Assembly: GCF_014193655.1 (NCBI RefSeq)
Contig: NZ_JACHZQ010000006.1
Span: 62,001-126,000, forward strand
DNA from: Rhizobium sp. BK313
GTDB taxonomy: Bacteria > Pseudomonadota > Alphaproteobacteria > Rhizobiales > Rhizobiaceae
Reading direction: 5' to 3'
DNA length: 64,000 nucleotides
The notes under the pieces were generated by a model. It did no database searches. It was not told the DNA's origin and worked only from the letters and a program-made list of their open reading frames with translations. Both the position numbers and the translations under genes were made by a program. This document shows positions 42,334 to 51,279 of this stretch, in pieces; positions within the stretch are counted from its first letter, which is position 1, and every line of letters begins with the position of its first letter.

Positions 42334-43281
42334 TCACGTCGGAGATTTTTCGCCGCCCGCGACCGTGATCACTCCGACGATAATCAGGCCGGTGAGCAGG
42401 AGGCGAATGCCTGCGCTGACGCCGAACGTGTTGAGCATGGTCAAAAGCAGCACCAGGAAGAGCGCCGCACCCCAGACGCCTGGAACGTTCGCCTTGCCGC
42501 CGGCAACCGAGGTTCCCCCGATCACCACCACCGCGATCGACGCCAGCAGATATTCGTTGCCGATATCGACATTGGCGCCGCGGAAATAGCCGGCGAGCAA
42601 GGCGCCGTTCAAACCCGCCAACGTGCCAGAAAGCGTATAAGTGAGGAACCGGACCCGCCCGACATGGACGCCAGCCAACCAGGCGGCACGGATGTTCTGC
42701 CCGATGGCAAGGACAGAGCGGCCATAGATCATTCGGCGTAGAACAATCGCGGCGCCGACGGTAAACAATGCAATCAGAATCGCGAGCAGCGGAATGCCAA
42801 GAACTTGCACATTGGTGAATGCAGCAAAGCCCGGGGGTGGCTTGATCTGCAATCCGCGTCCGTAGCTGATATCGATCGACTGGATGACGAAGCTTGCCGA
42901 CAGCGTGGCAATGATCGGCGGGATGCGCAGCGCCCATATCAGCAGGTAGTTGACGGCGCCGATCGCCGCGCCGCTGGCAAGGGCCGCCAGAAGTCCAACC
43001 GCGATCATGCTGTCCTGGCCGTCCATGACCTTCATCGCGACCGCGCTGGCGAGACCAATATTGGCCGGTAGCGACAGGTCGACATTGCCCGGCCCCAGGG
43101 TGATGACGAACATTTGGCCGGTGCCGGCAATCACCATGAACACGGCGAGCGACAATGCCGCGGTTATCATGCCTCCGGCGCCGTAGCCGCCGGTGAAGAT
43201 GATCGTGGCCAGCCAAACCACCAGTGCGCCGACGAAGGACCATATCCAGGGCTTTGCGGCGAGCGCCTTGATCTGCTGCAT
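42334..43281 (-). CDS. ABC transporter permease 2 (ribose/sugar type)
   Basis: 315 residues, 8-10 hydrophobic segments, of the RbsC-like permease family (MFVITLGPGNVDLSLPANIGLASAVAM, RIPPIIATLSASFVIQSI, GIRAAWLAGVHVGRVRF-like loop at NIRAAWLAGV, TSVAGGKANVPGVWGAALFLVLL). It forms the inner-membrane channel with the next gene. The first gene-order neighbour starts five bases away, and it is the last gene of the eight-gene minus-strand cluster. Substrate class inferred as sugar or sugar acid. Confidence 0.88.
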   Translation of the reverse strand: MQQIKALAAKPWIWSFVGALVVWLATIIFTGGYGAGGMITAALSLAVFMVIAGTGQMFVITLGPGNVDLSLPANIGLASAVAMKVMDGQDSMIAVGLLAALASGAAIGAVNYLLIWALRIPPIIATLSASFVIQSIDISYGRGLQIKPPPGFAAFTNVQVLGIPLLAILIALFTVGAAIVLRRMIYGRSVLAIGQNIRAAWLAGVHVGRVRFLTYTLSGTLAGLNGALLAGYFRGANVDIGNEYLLASIAVVVIGGTSVAGGKANVPGVWGAALFLVLLLTMLNTFGVSAGIRLLLTGLIIVGVITVAGGEKSPT

Positions 43282-43286
43282 GAGCC

Positions 43287-44264
43287 TTATGCCTCCCTTC
43301 GGCTAATGAGCACGCGAGCGGCAAGCACAATGATCAGGATTGCGCCATTGGCCGCGACCTGCCAATCGGGCGGGATACGCATAAAAGTCAGCAAGGAAGA
43401 GGCCGCAAGCGCAAGTGTCAGGGCGCCCAAGACCGCGCCGATCGGCGACACACGCCCGCCCATGAATTCGCCACCGCCGAGAATGACGCCGGCAATCGCC
43501 AGCAGCGTGTAGCCGTTGCCGATATTTGCATCTCCCGAGGAGGTGATGCCAATCAGCGTCATGCCGGACAACACTCCGAAGAGCCCCGCCAACGCAAAAA
43601 GAGTGACCTTGGTTCGCAGCAGCGACCAGCCGGCGCGACTGAGCGCGGCAGGGTTGCCACCCGATCCGCGCAGGATGACCCCATAAGAAGTGCGCATCAG
43701 CCCGAAATGCACGACAGCCGCAATGACAATCGCTGCAACGATCGGGAAAGGTATGAAGGGTGGTTTGAAAGAGGTGATCGCCTGCAGCCACTCCGGCGCC
43801 TTGCCGCCCGGCTTGGGCAGAACAAGAATGGCAAGTCCCTGCCAGACGAAACTCATTCCCAGCGTGACAACAATCGACGGCAGATTGCGCAGATAGATCA
43901 ACGCGCCAAGCAGCGCATAAACACCGATGGATGCCAACAGAACGATGACACCGAGCAACGGCGCGTCGCGCAACCATGTCGCCGTGACGCAGCCGACAAA
44001 GCCCACGAAGGTCCCGATCGACAGGTCCAGCTCGTTGCCGGCGATGACGAACATCTGCGCTATCGTCGCAAGCGCGATGGGGATTGCAAGGTTCAGCATC
44101 AGGCTGAAACCAAAATAGGAAATAGCACGCGGATTGAGCCAGGCGATTGCGATCAACACCAGAGCCAGCGAAAGCGCTGGCAACAACGCACGCAAGGCAC
44201 GCGCGCGTCCAGCGGATCCACGCGCCGGCGTCCTCACGAGCGACTGACTGGAAAAGGACGTCAT
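43287..44264 (-). CDS. ABC transporter permease 1 (ribose/sugar type)
   Basis: 325 residues from the ATG at 44264, which lies one base after the stop of the ATPase gene (TGACATG). RbsC-like signatures: IAQMFVIAGNELDLSIGTFVGFVG, LIYLRNLPSIVVTLGMSFVWQGL, VILRGSGGNPAALSRAG, AIAGVILGGGEFMGGRVSPIGAVLGAL. Different enough from its partner to suggest a heterodimeric channel. Confidence 0.89.
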   Translation of the reverse strand: MTSFSSQSLVRTPARGSAGRARALRALLPALSLALVLIAIAWLNPRAISYFGFSLMLNLAIPIALATIAQMFVIAGNELDLSIGTFVGFVGCVTATWLRDAPLLGVIVLLASIGVYALLGALIYLRNLPSIVVTLGMSFVWQGLAILVLPKPGGKAPEWLQAITSFKPPFIPFPIVAAIVIAAVVHFGLMRTSYGVILRGSGGNPAALSRAGWSLLRTKVTLFALAGLFGVLSGMTLIGITSSGDANIGNGYTLLAIAGVILGGGEFMGGRVSPIGAVLGALTLALAASSLLTFMRIPPDWQVAANGAILIIVLAARVLISRREA

Positions 44265-44265
44265 G

Positions 44266-45762
44266 TCAGCCGGCCTCCACGAATGAGGATTGAATGATCT
44301 TTTCTTCAGTGAGCTCGTCTCGCCTGAGATCGGCAACGATATTGCCACTCTTGAAGACATAGACGTGGTGGCAATTGTCCAGCTCCTCGGTCTCCGTCGT
44401 ATACCAGATGAACGTTCTGCCCTTCTTCGCTTCTTGCCGGATCAGGTCGTAGACCTCGAGTTTCGTGCCGATGTCGACGCCCCGCATCGGATCGTCCATG
44501 AGAATGATATCCGCGTCCGAGCCAAGCGCGCGGGCAAAAAGCGCCTTCTGCTGATTGCCTCCGGAAAGCGAAAGAATATTGTTGTTCATGTCGGGCGTGC
44601 GGATACCGATCCTCTGTTGCCAGACCGCCGCGAGCTCCTCTTCCTTTTTGGGCGAAATTAGCAGACCGTTGCGCAGCCGCGAAAGCGAACGGATGCCGAT
44701 GTTCTCGGCGATCGACCATTGCGGAAAGATGCCGTCCGACTGCCTGTCCCCCGCGACCAGCGCCACTGGCGCCGTGACCTCGATGCCGGCCTTCCGGCGA
44801 TCAGCGGCCTTGTATATATCAAGAAGGAGATCCGTCTGGCCATGTCCTGCAAGGCCGGCAAGACCGATGATCTCTCCCGCATGCGCGACAAGCTCCGTGC
44901 CATCGCGTTGCCGTGCTGCTCGGGCCCTGACTCGAAGCGCGCCAACCGTCCTTTCGCCGGTTTGAGCTTCAGCGGCAACCTTCTCGCGATGCCCGGCGCC
45001 ACCCATGGTTGCAACCAGCCTGTCACGGTTAAAGGCCTTTGCAGCATCCGCGGCAACGACCTTGCCGTCGCGCATGACAACGATGCGGTCGGCATTCTGC
45101 AACACCTCGCCAAGCACATGCGAAATCAGAATGCAGCTACCACCACCTGCCACGAAGCGGCGCACAAAGGCGAGCAGTTGTCCGGCAGTATGCGCGTCAA
45201 GCGAGGAGGTGGGCTCATCCAGAATGACAAGGTTGAGCGGATCTTCGGTGACCGTGAAGGCACGCGCGACCTCCACCATCTGTCGCCGGCCAATCGAAAG
45301 ATCCGAGACGATGTCTGACGCGTCGATGGCGTGATCGGGAAAGATCTCATCCAGCTTGGCACCGATGAGTGCGGCGGCGCGGCGATGCCAGCCAAAGCCA
45401 CGCAGTGACGGATGATTGATGCGGGTATTCTCCGCAACCGAGAGATTGGGGCACAGCGACAGTTCCTGAAATACGCAGCGTATCCCAAGCTTTTTACCGC
45501 GGCTGACGGTATAACTATCCTCAGCGGTATCGGAGATCAGCATTCGACCCCGATCGAGCGACAGCGTTCCGACAAGCATATGCATCAAGGTCGACTTGCC
45601 GGCCCCATTATGGCCGACGAGCCCGACACACTCGCCCCGTCCGACTGTGAAGTTAACCCCATCCAGAGCGCGAACGGCGCCGAAATGCTTTTCGGCGTCG
45701 TTCAACCTGATGAAGCTTTTAGGAGCGTCAGCCAGCACCGGCATGTCCGAAGCCGTCATCAT
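44266..45762 (-). CDS. ABC transporter ATP-binding protein, double domain (sugar type)
   Basis: About 498 residues with two ABC domains like RbsA/XylG. The N-terminal one is complete (GLVGHNGAGKSTL Walker A, LSIGRRQMVEVARAF signature, LVILDEPTSSLD Walker B). The C-terminal one has a degenerate Walker A (GLAGHGQTDLL) but good signature (LSGGNQQKALFARAL) and Walker B (IILMDDPMRGVD), as is normal for this class. I use the ATG at 45762; TTG 45771 has no better ribosome-binding site. It sits between the binding-protein and permease genes. Confidence 0.9.
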   Translation of the reverse strand: MMTASDMPVLADAPKSFIRLNDAEKHFGAVRALDGVNFTVGRGECVGLVGHNGAGKSTLMHMLVGTLSLDRGRMLISDTAEDSYTVSRGKKLGIRCVFQELSLCPNLSVAENTRINHPSLRGFGWHRRAAALIGAKLDEIFPDHAIDASDIVSDLSIGRRQMVEVARAFTVTEDPLNLVILDEPTSSLDAHTAGQLLAFVRRFVAGGGSCILISHVLGEVLQNADRIVVMRDGKVVAADAAKAFNRDRLVATMGGAGHREKVAAEAQTGERTVGALRVRARAARQRDGTELVAHAGEIIGLAGLAGHGQTDLLLDIYKAADRRKAGIEVTAPVALVAGDRQSDGIFPQWSIAENIGIRSLSRLRNGLLISPKKEEELAAVWQQRIGIRTPDMNNNILSLSGGNQQKALFARALGSDADIILMDDPMRGVDIGTKLEVYDLIRQEAKKGRTFIWYTTETEELDNCHHVYVFKSGNIVADLRRDELTEEKIIQSSFVEAG

Positions 45763-45789
45763 AGAGGGCAAAGATCGAAACGGCTGCCA

Positions 45790-46803
45790 TCACTTGATGT
45801 TCGCCTTGATCGCTTCGATGGCATCATTCTGCGAATATTCCTTGCTGGCGACGCCTCCAACCGGAATGTCCGGAAGATGCTTTTCAAAATCATCCTGAGT
45901 GAAAGCGAGATAGGGAACGAGCAGGTCGTGCGGAATGTCCTTTCGGCCATCGAGAACCTGCTGGGCGACCCAGAAAGCCAACGTCGATACGCCAGGGGCG
46001 ATCGATGCGGACCATGTCTTGTAGCCGTCCTTCGCCTTCTGCTCCTTCCAATATTCCAACTCGTCCTGACGGTTGCCCATGATGATCGTCGGGCGCGGCT
46101 TGCCGCCCGCGGCAAAGGCCTGGGCAGCGCCATAACCGTCGCCGCCTTGTGTGACGACGCCGACAATATCAGGCAGTGACGGCAGCACGGTTGCGACCGC
46201 CTTCTGCGCCGTGGTCTGATCCCAGTTGCCCGTCACGGAGTTGACGATCTTGAATTGCGGATTGGCTTTGACGCCTTCCAGCAGTCCCTTGTGAATGGCG
46301 TCGTCGATCGACGTTCCGGCAAGGCCGCGGATCTCAAGCAGATTGCCGCCGTCCGGATGAATCTTTTTCATCTGCTCGACTTCCTGCTTGCCCATGTCCT
46401 CGAAGTCGACGACGACGCGGTAAGCACAGGGCTCATTGACGATGCCGTCGAAGGACACGACGACGATACCGGCATCGCAGGCCTGCTTGATCGCGCCGTT
46501 AAGCGCGTCGGGCGAGGCCGCGTTGATAACGATGGCATCATAGCCTTGCAGGATGAGGTTCTGGATCTGGGCTGCCTGCGTCGGCACTTCCTGGTCCGCC
46601 GTGGTGAAGACATCGGCGGCACCGACGACTTTGTCGGCGACGGCCTTCTTGGTGACGATGTCGTAGCTCTTCAGCATCGCCTGCCGCCAGGAATTGCCGG
46701 CATAGTTGTTGGAAAAGGCGATCTTCTTGCCGCTGGTATCGGCAAAAGCCGTGCCGGAAGCAAGCGTCGCAGCAAGCACGCCAAGAACAAATAGTTTACG
46801 CAT
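45790..46803 (-). CDS. Periplasmic sugar-binding protein of the ABC transporter
   Basis: 337 residues with a cleavable signal (LFVLGVLAATLASGTAFAD) and the type I periplasmic-binding fold of the ribose-binding family: KKIAFSNNYAGNSWRQAML, QIQNLILQGYDAIVINAASPDAL, GIVVVSFDGIVNEPCAYRVVVD, GDGYGAAQAF. It determines what the cluster imports. The ligand is unknown; sugar, polyol or sugar acid fits the family and the lactonase beside it. It is separated from the SMP-30 gene by 145 bases. Confidence 0.9.
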   Translation of the reverse strand: MRKLFVLGVLAATLASGTAFADTSGKKIAFSNNYAGNSWRQAMLKSYDIVTKKAVADKVVGAADVFTTADQEVPTQAAQIQNLILQGYDAIVINAASPDALNGAIKQACDAGIVVVSFDGIVNEPCAYRVVVDFEDMGKQEVEQMKKIHPDGGNLLEIRGLAGTSIDDAIHKGLLEGVKANPQFKIVNSVTGNWDQTTAQKAVATVLPSLPDIVGVVTQGGDGYGAAQAFAAGGKPRPTIIMGNRQDELEYWKEQKAKDGYKTWSASIAPGVSTLAFWVAQQVLDGRKDIPHDLLVPYLAFTQDDFEKHLPDIPVGGVASKEYSQNDAIEAIKANIK

Positions 46804-46948
46804 TTCGATCCTCCCTAGAGTAATTGACTTCTTTCCGTCTTCCTCCGGCCATCGGCTCCTCTTCCGATGTCTTCGCTCTCCGCGACGCCGAAGGCACTCT
46901 CATCACCGATCGAGCAATCAGCGACGCCCTTGCGCCGGTTTTCCGGCC

Positions 46949-47833
46949 TCAGAACAGTCTCAGCCCCGGCACGCGCACCCTCAGTCTGTGCAGCGAGCTT
47001 GACGCGGTAATATACAGGCTCTTCAGATCTTCGTCACCGAAGGCAAAATTCGCGCAGGGTTCCGGTGTGCGGATGACACCGAGCACGTTGCCCGAGGGAT
47101 CGAAGACATGAATGCCGCCAGGACCGCAGCAATAGAGATTTCCGCGGCTGTCGATCTTCATGCCATCGGGCGCTCCCGGCTCGTCGCCCTTGGTTTCCGC
47201 CCAAACGGCTCCGCCCGTCAGTTCGCCCTGCGGCGTGACGCTGAACACACGGATATGTTGACGTTCCGTGTCGTTGACGAACAGCCGGGATTCATCGAGC
47301 GAGAAACATAGCCCGTTCGGCTGGCCAAAATCCGAGGCCAGCAGCGTCAGATGCGACCCATCCGGATCGACCCGATAGACCCCCCGAAAGGAAAGCTCGG
47401 GCTCGCGCGGGATGCCATAATATTCCATCCGGCCGAAGATGGGATCGGTGAAATAGATCGCCCCGCCGGTTGCCACGACGATATCGTTCGGGCTGTTCAA
47501 TTCCTTGCCCTGGTAATGCGTGGCAAGCACCGTCGTCGAACCGTCGGCCTCGAGACGGGTGACGCTGCTTGTCGCGTGTTCGCACGTCAAAAGCCTGCCC
47601 TCACGATCGAGCGTATTGCCATTCGCCTTGTTGCTTGGTCGGCGAAAATCTTCAATGACACCCGATGGTTGACGCACATACATACGGTTTTCCGGCATGT
47701 CGCTGAAGACCAGCCATTTTTCATAGGGGTGCCACACCGGCCCTTCGGTAAAGCCAAGGCCGCTCGCAAGCGTCTCAAGCGTGGCATCACCCACCACGTC
47801 GGCAAAGCTGGGATTGCGTGAAGTGTTCGGCAT
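46949..47833 (-). CDS. SMP-30/gluconolactonase-family lactonase
   Basis: 294 residues of the six-bladed beta-propeller family that opens sugar lactones. The metal ligands fit: Glu in GFTEGPVWHP, Asn in KELNSPNDIVVATGGAIYFTDP, Asn/Asp in GQPNGLCFSLDESRLFVND, Asp in EPGAPDGMKIDSRGNLYCCGP. There is no signal peptide, so it is cytosolic. It starts two bases after the tautomerase stop. In context it would hydrolyse a lactone formed from the imported sugar. Confidence 0.9.
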   Translation of the reverse strand: MPNTSRNPSFADVVGDATLETLASGLGFTEGPVWHPYEKWLVFSDMPENRMYVRQPSGVIEDFRRPSNKANGNTLDREGRLLTCEHATSSVTRLEADGSTTVLATHYQGKELNSPNDIVVATGGAIYFTDPIFGRMEYYGIPREPELSFRGVYRVDPDGSHLTLLASDFGQPNGLCFSLDESRLFVNDTERQHIRVFSVTPQGELTGGAVWAETKGDEPGAPDGMKIDSRGNLYCCGPGGIHVFDPSGNVLGVIRTPEPCANFAFGDEDLKSLYITASSSLHRLRVRVPGLRLF

Positions 47834-47835
47834 GA

Positions 47836-48027
47836 TCAGCTCGCGGGCTTTTCAGCCGTCTTGCCGCCCACATACCAATCGGAAGCCGCGACATCCTCGA
47901 ACACGACCCAGATCGCTTCCTTCGGCAGCTCGGCGACCTCGCTGACAGCCTCGGTGACGCGGCGCGCAATCTCGTTCTTGCGCTGCTGGGAATGGCCTTT
48001 GAGAATTTGAATATTGACGAATGGCAT
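47836..48027 (-). CDS. 4-oxalocrotonate tautomerase-family small enzyme
   Basis: 63 residues starting Met-Pro (MPFVNIQILKGHSQQRKNEI), so Pro1 after Met removal is the catalytic base, then VTEAVSEVAELPKEAIWVVFEDV and a DWYVGG motif. Family members tautomerise keto-enol acids. The stop is two bases before the lactonase start, hence one transcript. It may act on a downstream keto acid of the same pathway. Confidence 0.87.
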   Translation of the reverse strand: MPFVNIQILKGHSQQRKNEIARRVTEAVSEVAELPKEAIWVVFEDVAASDWYVGGKTAEKPAS

Positions 48028-48109
48028 ACAACACTCCTCCCCTCACGCTTTCGTCTTTGTTTTCGTCAGAGTAGCCACAATCCCGGCCGGCACGATACGT
48101 TTCAAGACG

Positions 48110-48133
48110 CAGTGCCCACTGTGTGTTTACACA
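48110..48133. promoter_or_regulatory. Two adjoining palindromes upstream of the tautomerase-ABC genes
   Basis: CAGTG-CC-CACTG (48110-48121) is followed immediately by TGTGT-TT-ACACA (48122-48133). They lie 83-106 bases upstream of the tautomerase start and 19 bases after the response-regulator stop. The place suits a binding site for that regulator, in which case the transport and lactonase genes have their own controlled promoter. Confidence 0.45.
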
Positions 48134-48151
48134 TTCGCAATGACAACTTGC

Positions 48152-48898
48152 TCACTGCTTCCTCTCCGGCTCGTCGATCCGATCAAGCCAGGCTTCAAGG
48201 CTCTGCTGCTCGCGCCGCAGCGCGTCGACATTGATGAGGCCACGCGCCAAGGCGAGGTAAATTGCGCGTGTCCGCGAATTGAATATGGGCAGGTTATTGT
48301 CGGCCGGCTCTTCAAGTGCCGCCACGCCAAGCTTCTCGTAGAGATGCCGGATGCGGGCCTGGGCGCCTCTGGTCGAAAGCCCTCTGCGTGCCGCAATCGC
48401 CTTATCCGTCAGGCCGAGCGCAACGTCGATCAGGCTCTCATACTCGCTGTCGGTAATGCCTTCCAACCGGTTCTGCACACGATGCTGGATGCCGCGCACT
48501 TCACGGTCAATGATGCAATGTCCCTCGGCAAATACACCGCGCAGTGCCAGGCGCATCCCCTCCTCCGACGCCGACTTCAGCACGTAGCCGTAGACCGTGC
48601 CTGGCGGCACGATGCGCGCCACGCCGCGCACGTAGGACTCGTCGGCGAAGTTCGACCAGAACAGGATGTTCGTGTCAGCCCGGATCCCCCAGATTGACCG
48701 GGCGACCTCGATGCCGGTCGCCTTCGGCAATTGCAGGTCGAGCACGACGTAGGGTGGCTTGCGCTTCTGGGCGAGGTCGATCGCCACATCGCCGCTGCTG
48801 GCTTCGATCACCTCGACGTCGCCCGGCCACAAATGCTCGATCGTTGCCCGCGCGAAACTGCGGTGCAGACCATCATCCTCAGCTACCATCACAAGCAT
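48152..48898 (-). CDS. NarL/LuxR-type response regulator
   Basis: 248 residues: receiver domain (LVMVAEDDG acidic pair, VVLDLQLPKATGIE with phospho-acceptor Asp54, YGYVLKSASEEGM with the conserved Lys), then a LuxR-like HTH (GITDSEYESLIDVALGLTDKAIAARRGLSTRGAQARIRHLYEKLGV) and an unusual ~45-residue C-terminal extension (RTRAIYLALARGLINVDALRREQQSLEAW). Its ATG follows directly on the stop of the histidine kinase gene. It likely controls the tautomerase-lactonase-ABC genes downstream. Confidence 0.87.
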   Translation of the reverse strand: MLVMVAEDDGLHRSFARATIEHLWPGDVEVIEASSGDVAIDLAQKRKPPYVVLDLQLPKATGIEVARSIWGIRADTNILFWSNFADESYVRGVARIVPPGTVYGYVLKSASEEGMRLALRGVFAEGHCIIDREVRGIQHRVQNRLEGITDSEYESLIDVALGLTDKAIAARRGLSTRGAQARIRHLYEKLGVAALEEPADNNLPIFNSRTRAIYLALARGLINVDALRREQQSLEAWLDRIDEPERKQ

Positions 48899-50167
48899 TT
48901 AAAGGCTCTCCAATGCTTCTAGACCTATGTCGGTCGCTGCCGGGATCTGACCGCAATGGCGGCCAATTTCGATTGCAACTCGCGTGCCACCCTTGCGGCC
49001 GGCGCGGCCAAGCTTCAGCGTCGCCCCGATCAGTGCAGCGCGGGTATGCATATGGCCGATGCCACCGACGACCTCGGGATCGACGGTGCCGCATCCGATG
49101 CCGTCATCGCTAATGACCACGCGCAGTGTCGAAGGCGTGGCTTCCATCCGCACTTCGATGCAACGCGGCGCACCATGCCGGACGGCATTGTTGATAGCCT
49201 CCTGCGCGATCCGGTAGACCGCCGTCAATATCCGCTCCGGAAGCTCGTCGGCTGCGCCATCGCTGGTGTCCTGGATCCGCACCGCGATCGAGGGCGTCGC
49301 ACGACTGACGCTGCGGGTTAGATGCGCTTCTATCGCATCGCGAAGGCCGAACAATTCCAACACGCTGGGCCGCATGTCGTCGACGATGTGGCGAAGTTCC
49401 GTCAGACAGTTGACCACCTCACGCTCCAGCTCGGCCAGCTGTGCGGCCCCTGCAACGCCTTGGCGATGAAGCGCCGAAACCTGGCGCACGACACGGGAAA
49501 GATCGGCCAGCGTCTGGTCGTGAAGATCCATGCCGATGCGCCGCCGCTCACGCTCCATACCCTCGGTCAACCGTGCTGCGCCGACCCGCAACAGTTCGGC
49601 GCGACTGCGCGCCTCGCTTTCCGCCAGCATTGCCCGACGCGCTTCCTCGCTCTGGATCAGCGCGAAGATGTAGGGCGCGATGAACTCGGCGCAGTGCTGC
49701 GCAACCTCAAGGTCGGACTGGGTGTAGATACCCGGTTCGTGCCGACTGATATTGAGCGCCCCGATGATATTGCCACGAGCCCTGAGCGGCACAACGATAC
49801 GACTGCGAAGATTGGCCGCATAAATCGGCCCGTCTAGGGCGCCAGGAAAATGAAAACGTGCGTCCTCCAAGGCATCCTGCGCAATGAGATAAGGGAGATC
49901 GCCGTGCAACACATCCCGGATCGGGCTGATATCGACCGGCAGCGGATGCTGGGCAAGCGCACTCCAACTCGTGTAGCAACCCGCCTCATAACAGACATGG
50001 CTGCGGCCCTCATCCAATACCACCGCGATATCCATGTGATCATGCGGCAGGAGCGTTTCGATCTCGACGGCGATGGCGCGGAACGCCGCGGCCGGGTCGA
50101 TATGTCCGGCAAAAGCGCGCGATATCGACAACAACCGATCCATCAGCTGGGCGGCGGTATATGGCAT
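48899..50167 (-). CDS. Cytosolic GAF-domain sensor histidine kinase (NarX/DegS type)
   Basis: 422 residues from the ATG at 50167 (GGAGG ten bases upstream). Residues ~20-170 form a GAF sensor domain (IVVPLRARGNIIGALNISRHEPG). A short coiled coil leads into a HisKA_3 dimerisation domain with phospho-accepting His216 (RRRIGMDLHDQTLADLSR), then an HATPase (AVYRIAQEAINNAVRHGAP, VVISDDGIGCG, GIGHMHTRAALIGATL). There is no transmembrane segment, so the signal is sensed inside the cell, possibly the imported compound. Stop abuts the response-regulator start. Confidence 0.9.
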   Translation of the reverse strand: MPYTAAQLMDRLLSISRAFAGHIDPAAAFRAIAVEIETLLPHDHMDIAVVLDEGRSHVCYEAGCYTSWSALAQHPLPVDISPIRDVLHGDLPYLIAQDALEDARFHFPGALDGPIYAANLRSRIVVPLRARGNIIGALNISRHEPGIYTQSDLEVAQHCAEFIAPYIFALIQSEEARRAMLAESEARSRAELLRVGAARLTEGMERERRRIGMDLHDQTLADLSRVVRQVSALHRQGVAGAAQLAELEREVVNCLTELRHIVDDMRPSVLELFGLRDAIEAHLTRSVSRATPSIAVRIQDTSDGAADELPERILTAVYRIAQEAINNAVRHGAPRCIEVRMEATPSTLRVVISDDGIGCGTVDPEVVGGIGHMHTRAALIGATLKLGRAGRKGGTRVAIEIGRHCGQIPAATDIGLEALESL

Positions 50168-50453
50168 GGCTCGAAGTCCTCCCTCTTCTCCCATTCCATT
50201 ATGATGCGCTATCCGACGCCGGCTATGCCGTAGAGCCACCGCACGCGGACACGCGACAGATTGTGAGGCTGGCCTAAAGGGTCTGCCTTAGCAAGCCTGG
50301 ACCGCAGATGTTCATCAAGGCTATACTTCATTGGCTGAGATTTCCGGCAAATATTGAAACTGCGGGAAAGTCGTGGAACGTTGATAACGAAGCACTTCGA
50401 CTGTAAGTTCGGCAGGCGAATCAAACGATCCCGGAAATGAAGGGGGAACTGTC

Positions 50454-50657
50454 ATGCCTACGGGTACTGTAAAATTTTTCAATGAGGACAAAGGATTTGG
50501 CTTCATTTCTCCCGAAAATGGGGGAGCTGACGTGTTCGTTCACGTTTCTGCTTTGCAGCGGGGCGGTTCGCTCAGAGAAGGCGAAAAGGTCAGCTACGAA
50601 TTGGGTCAAGATCGCAAGACCGGAAAGTCGAAAGCCGAAAACGTCAGCGTAATCTGA
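50454..50657 (+). CDS. Cold-shock domain protein
   Basis: A 67-residue single CSD protein: GTVKFFNEDKGFGFISPENG (RNP1 motif KGFGFI), ADVFVHVSALQ (RNP2) and VSYELGQDRKTGKSKAENV. It binds single-stranded RNA/DNA as an RNA chaperone. AGGGGGA lies eight bases before the ATG. It stands alone, divergent from the histidine-kinase gene; whether it is cold-induced cannot be told from its leader. Confidence 0.93.
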   Translation: MPTGTVKFFNEDKGFGFISPENGGADVFVHVSALQRGGSLREGEKVSYELGQDRKTGKSKAENVSVI

Positions 50658-50685
50658 TCGCATCAGCTTAGGGATTGGCTGCGGA

Positions 50686-50717
50686 TTTAGCCTGCTTCAT
50701 TTTTTGGACAGGCTAAA
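50686..50717 (+). terminator. Inverted repeat after the cold-shock gene
   Basis: TTTAGCCTG (50686-50694) and CAGGCTAAA (50709-50717) are perfect complements around a 14-base T-rich loop, 28 bases after the stop. It could end the csp transcript or stabilise its 3' end, but the T-run is in the loop, which is unusual. Confidence 0.4.
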
Positions 50718-51279
50718 CCAATTCCACGCCTTGCGGGGATACGAACGTCCGGGCCGTCAATTCATGCCCCAATCTAGACCTGATGCGCCTTGTGAGTCTT
50801 CGGCAATGGTAACGAGGTGTGGTTCGGCGTCATTCTTTGATGCTGCTTTTCATCTCACCGAAATGGGTCGTGACGCGCGTCGGTAAGGCTGCTCAAGGTA
50901 CCCATGTCGCGAGATTTCCGTATCGACCTTATCATCGGGACGAATGCACAGGTCTTAGTTAGGACTTGAGATAACGTCGGGCACGGCAAAAGTGTCACAG
51001 ACCGCACGACTTCATAGCGGCGTTCTTGTGCTTGTGACTGCTTGGCCTGCCGACAGCGCAGTGCCAAAATGATTGGCCGGCATCAGCTCACATATTGGTC
51101 CTTCAGGCGTGTCCATCGCGCGAACGCCGCCCCGTGCGCCGGTTCATTCTTCGCCGGATCCAACCCGATTGTGCTCACTACGCTGATGATGCTCTCCAAT
51201 GTGGGTGCAAACACGCCCACATTCCGACATCAGGGCCGTCGGTGGGCGTCTGCATCGTCAGAACCGATCATCCTACGGT
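50718..51279. other. 562 bases without a supportable gene
   Basis: Open frames here (for example 51042-51380 plus and 50855-51067 minus) lack ribosome-binding sites and recognisable motifs. Base composition is less GC-rich at the start. It may be decayed DNA, but I cannot name its source. Confidence 0.35.

Noticed and set aside
41966..43330. 454-codon minus-strand frame overlapping the PLP enzyme and a permease
   Set aside because: It is a second frame over the permease and antisense to the PLP enzyme; the permease frame carries the transmembrane pattern.
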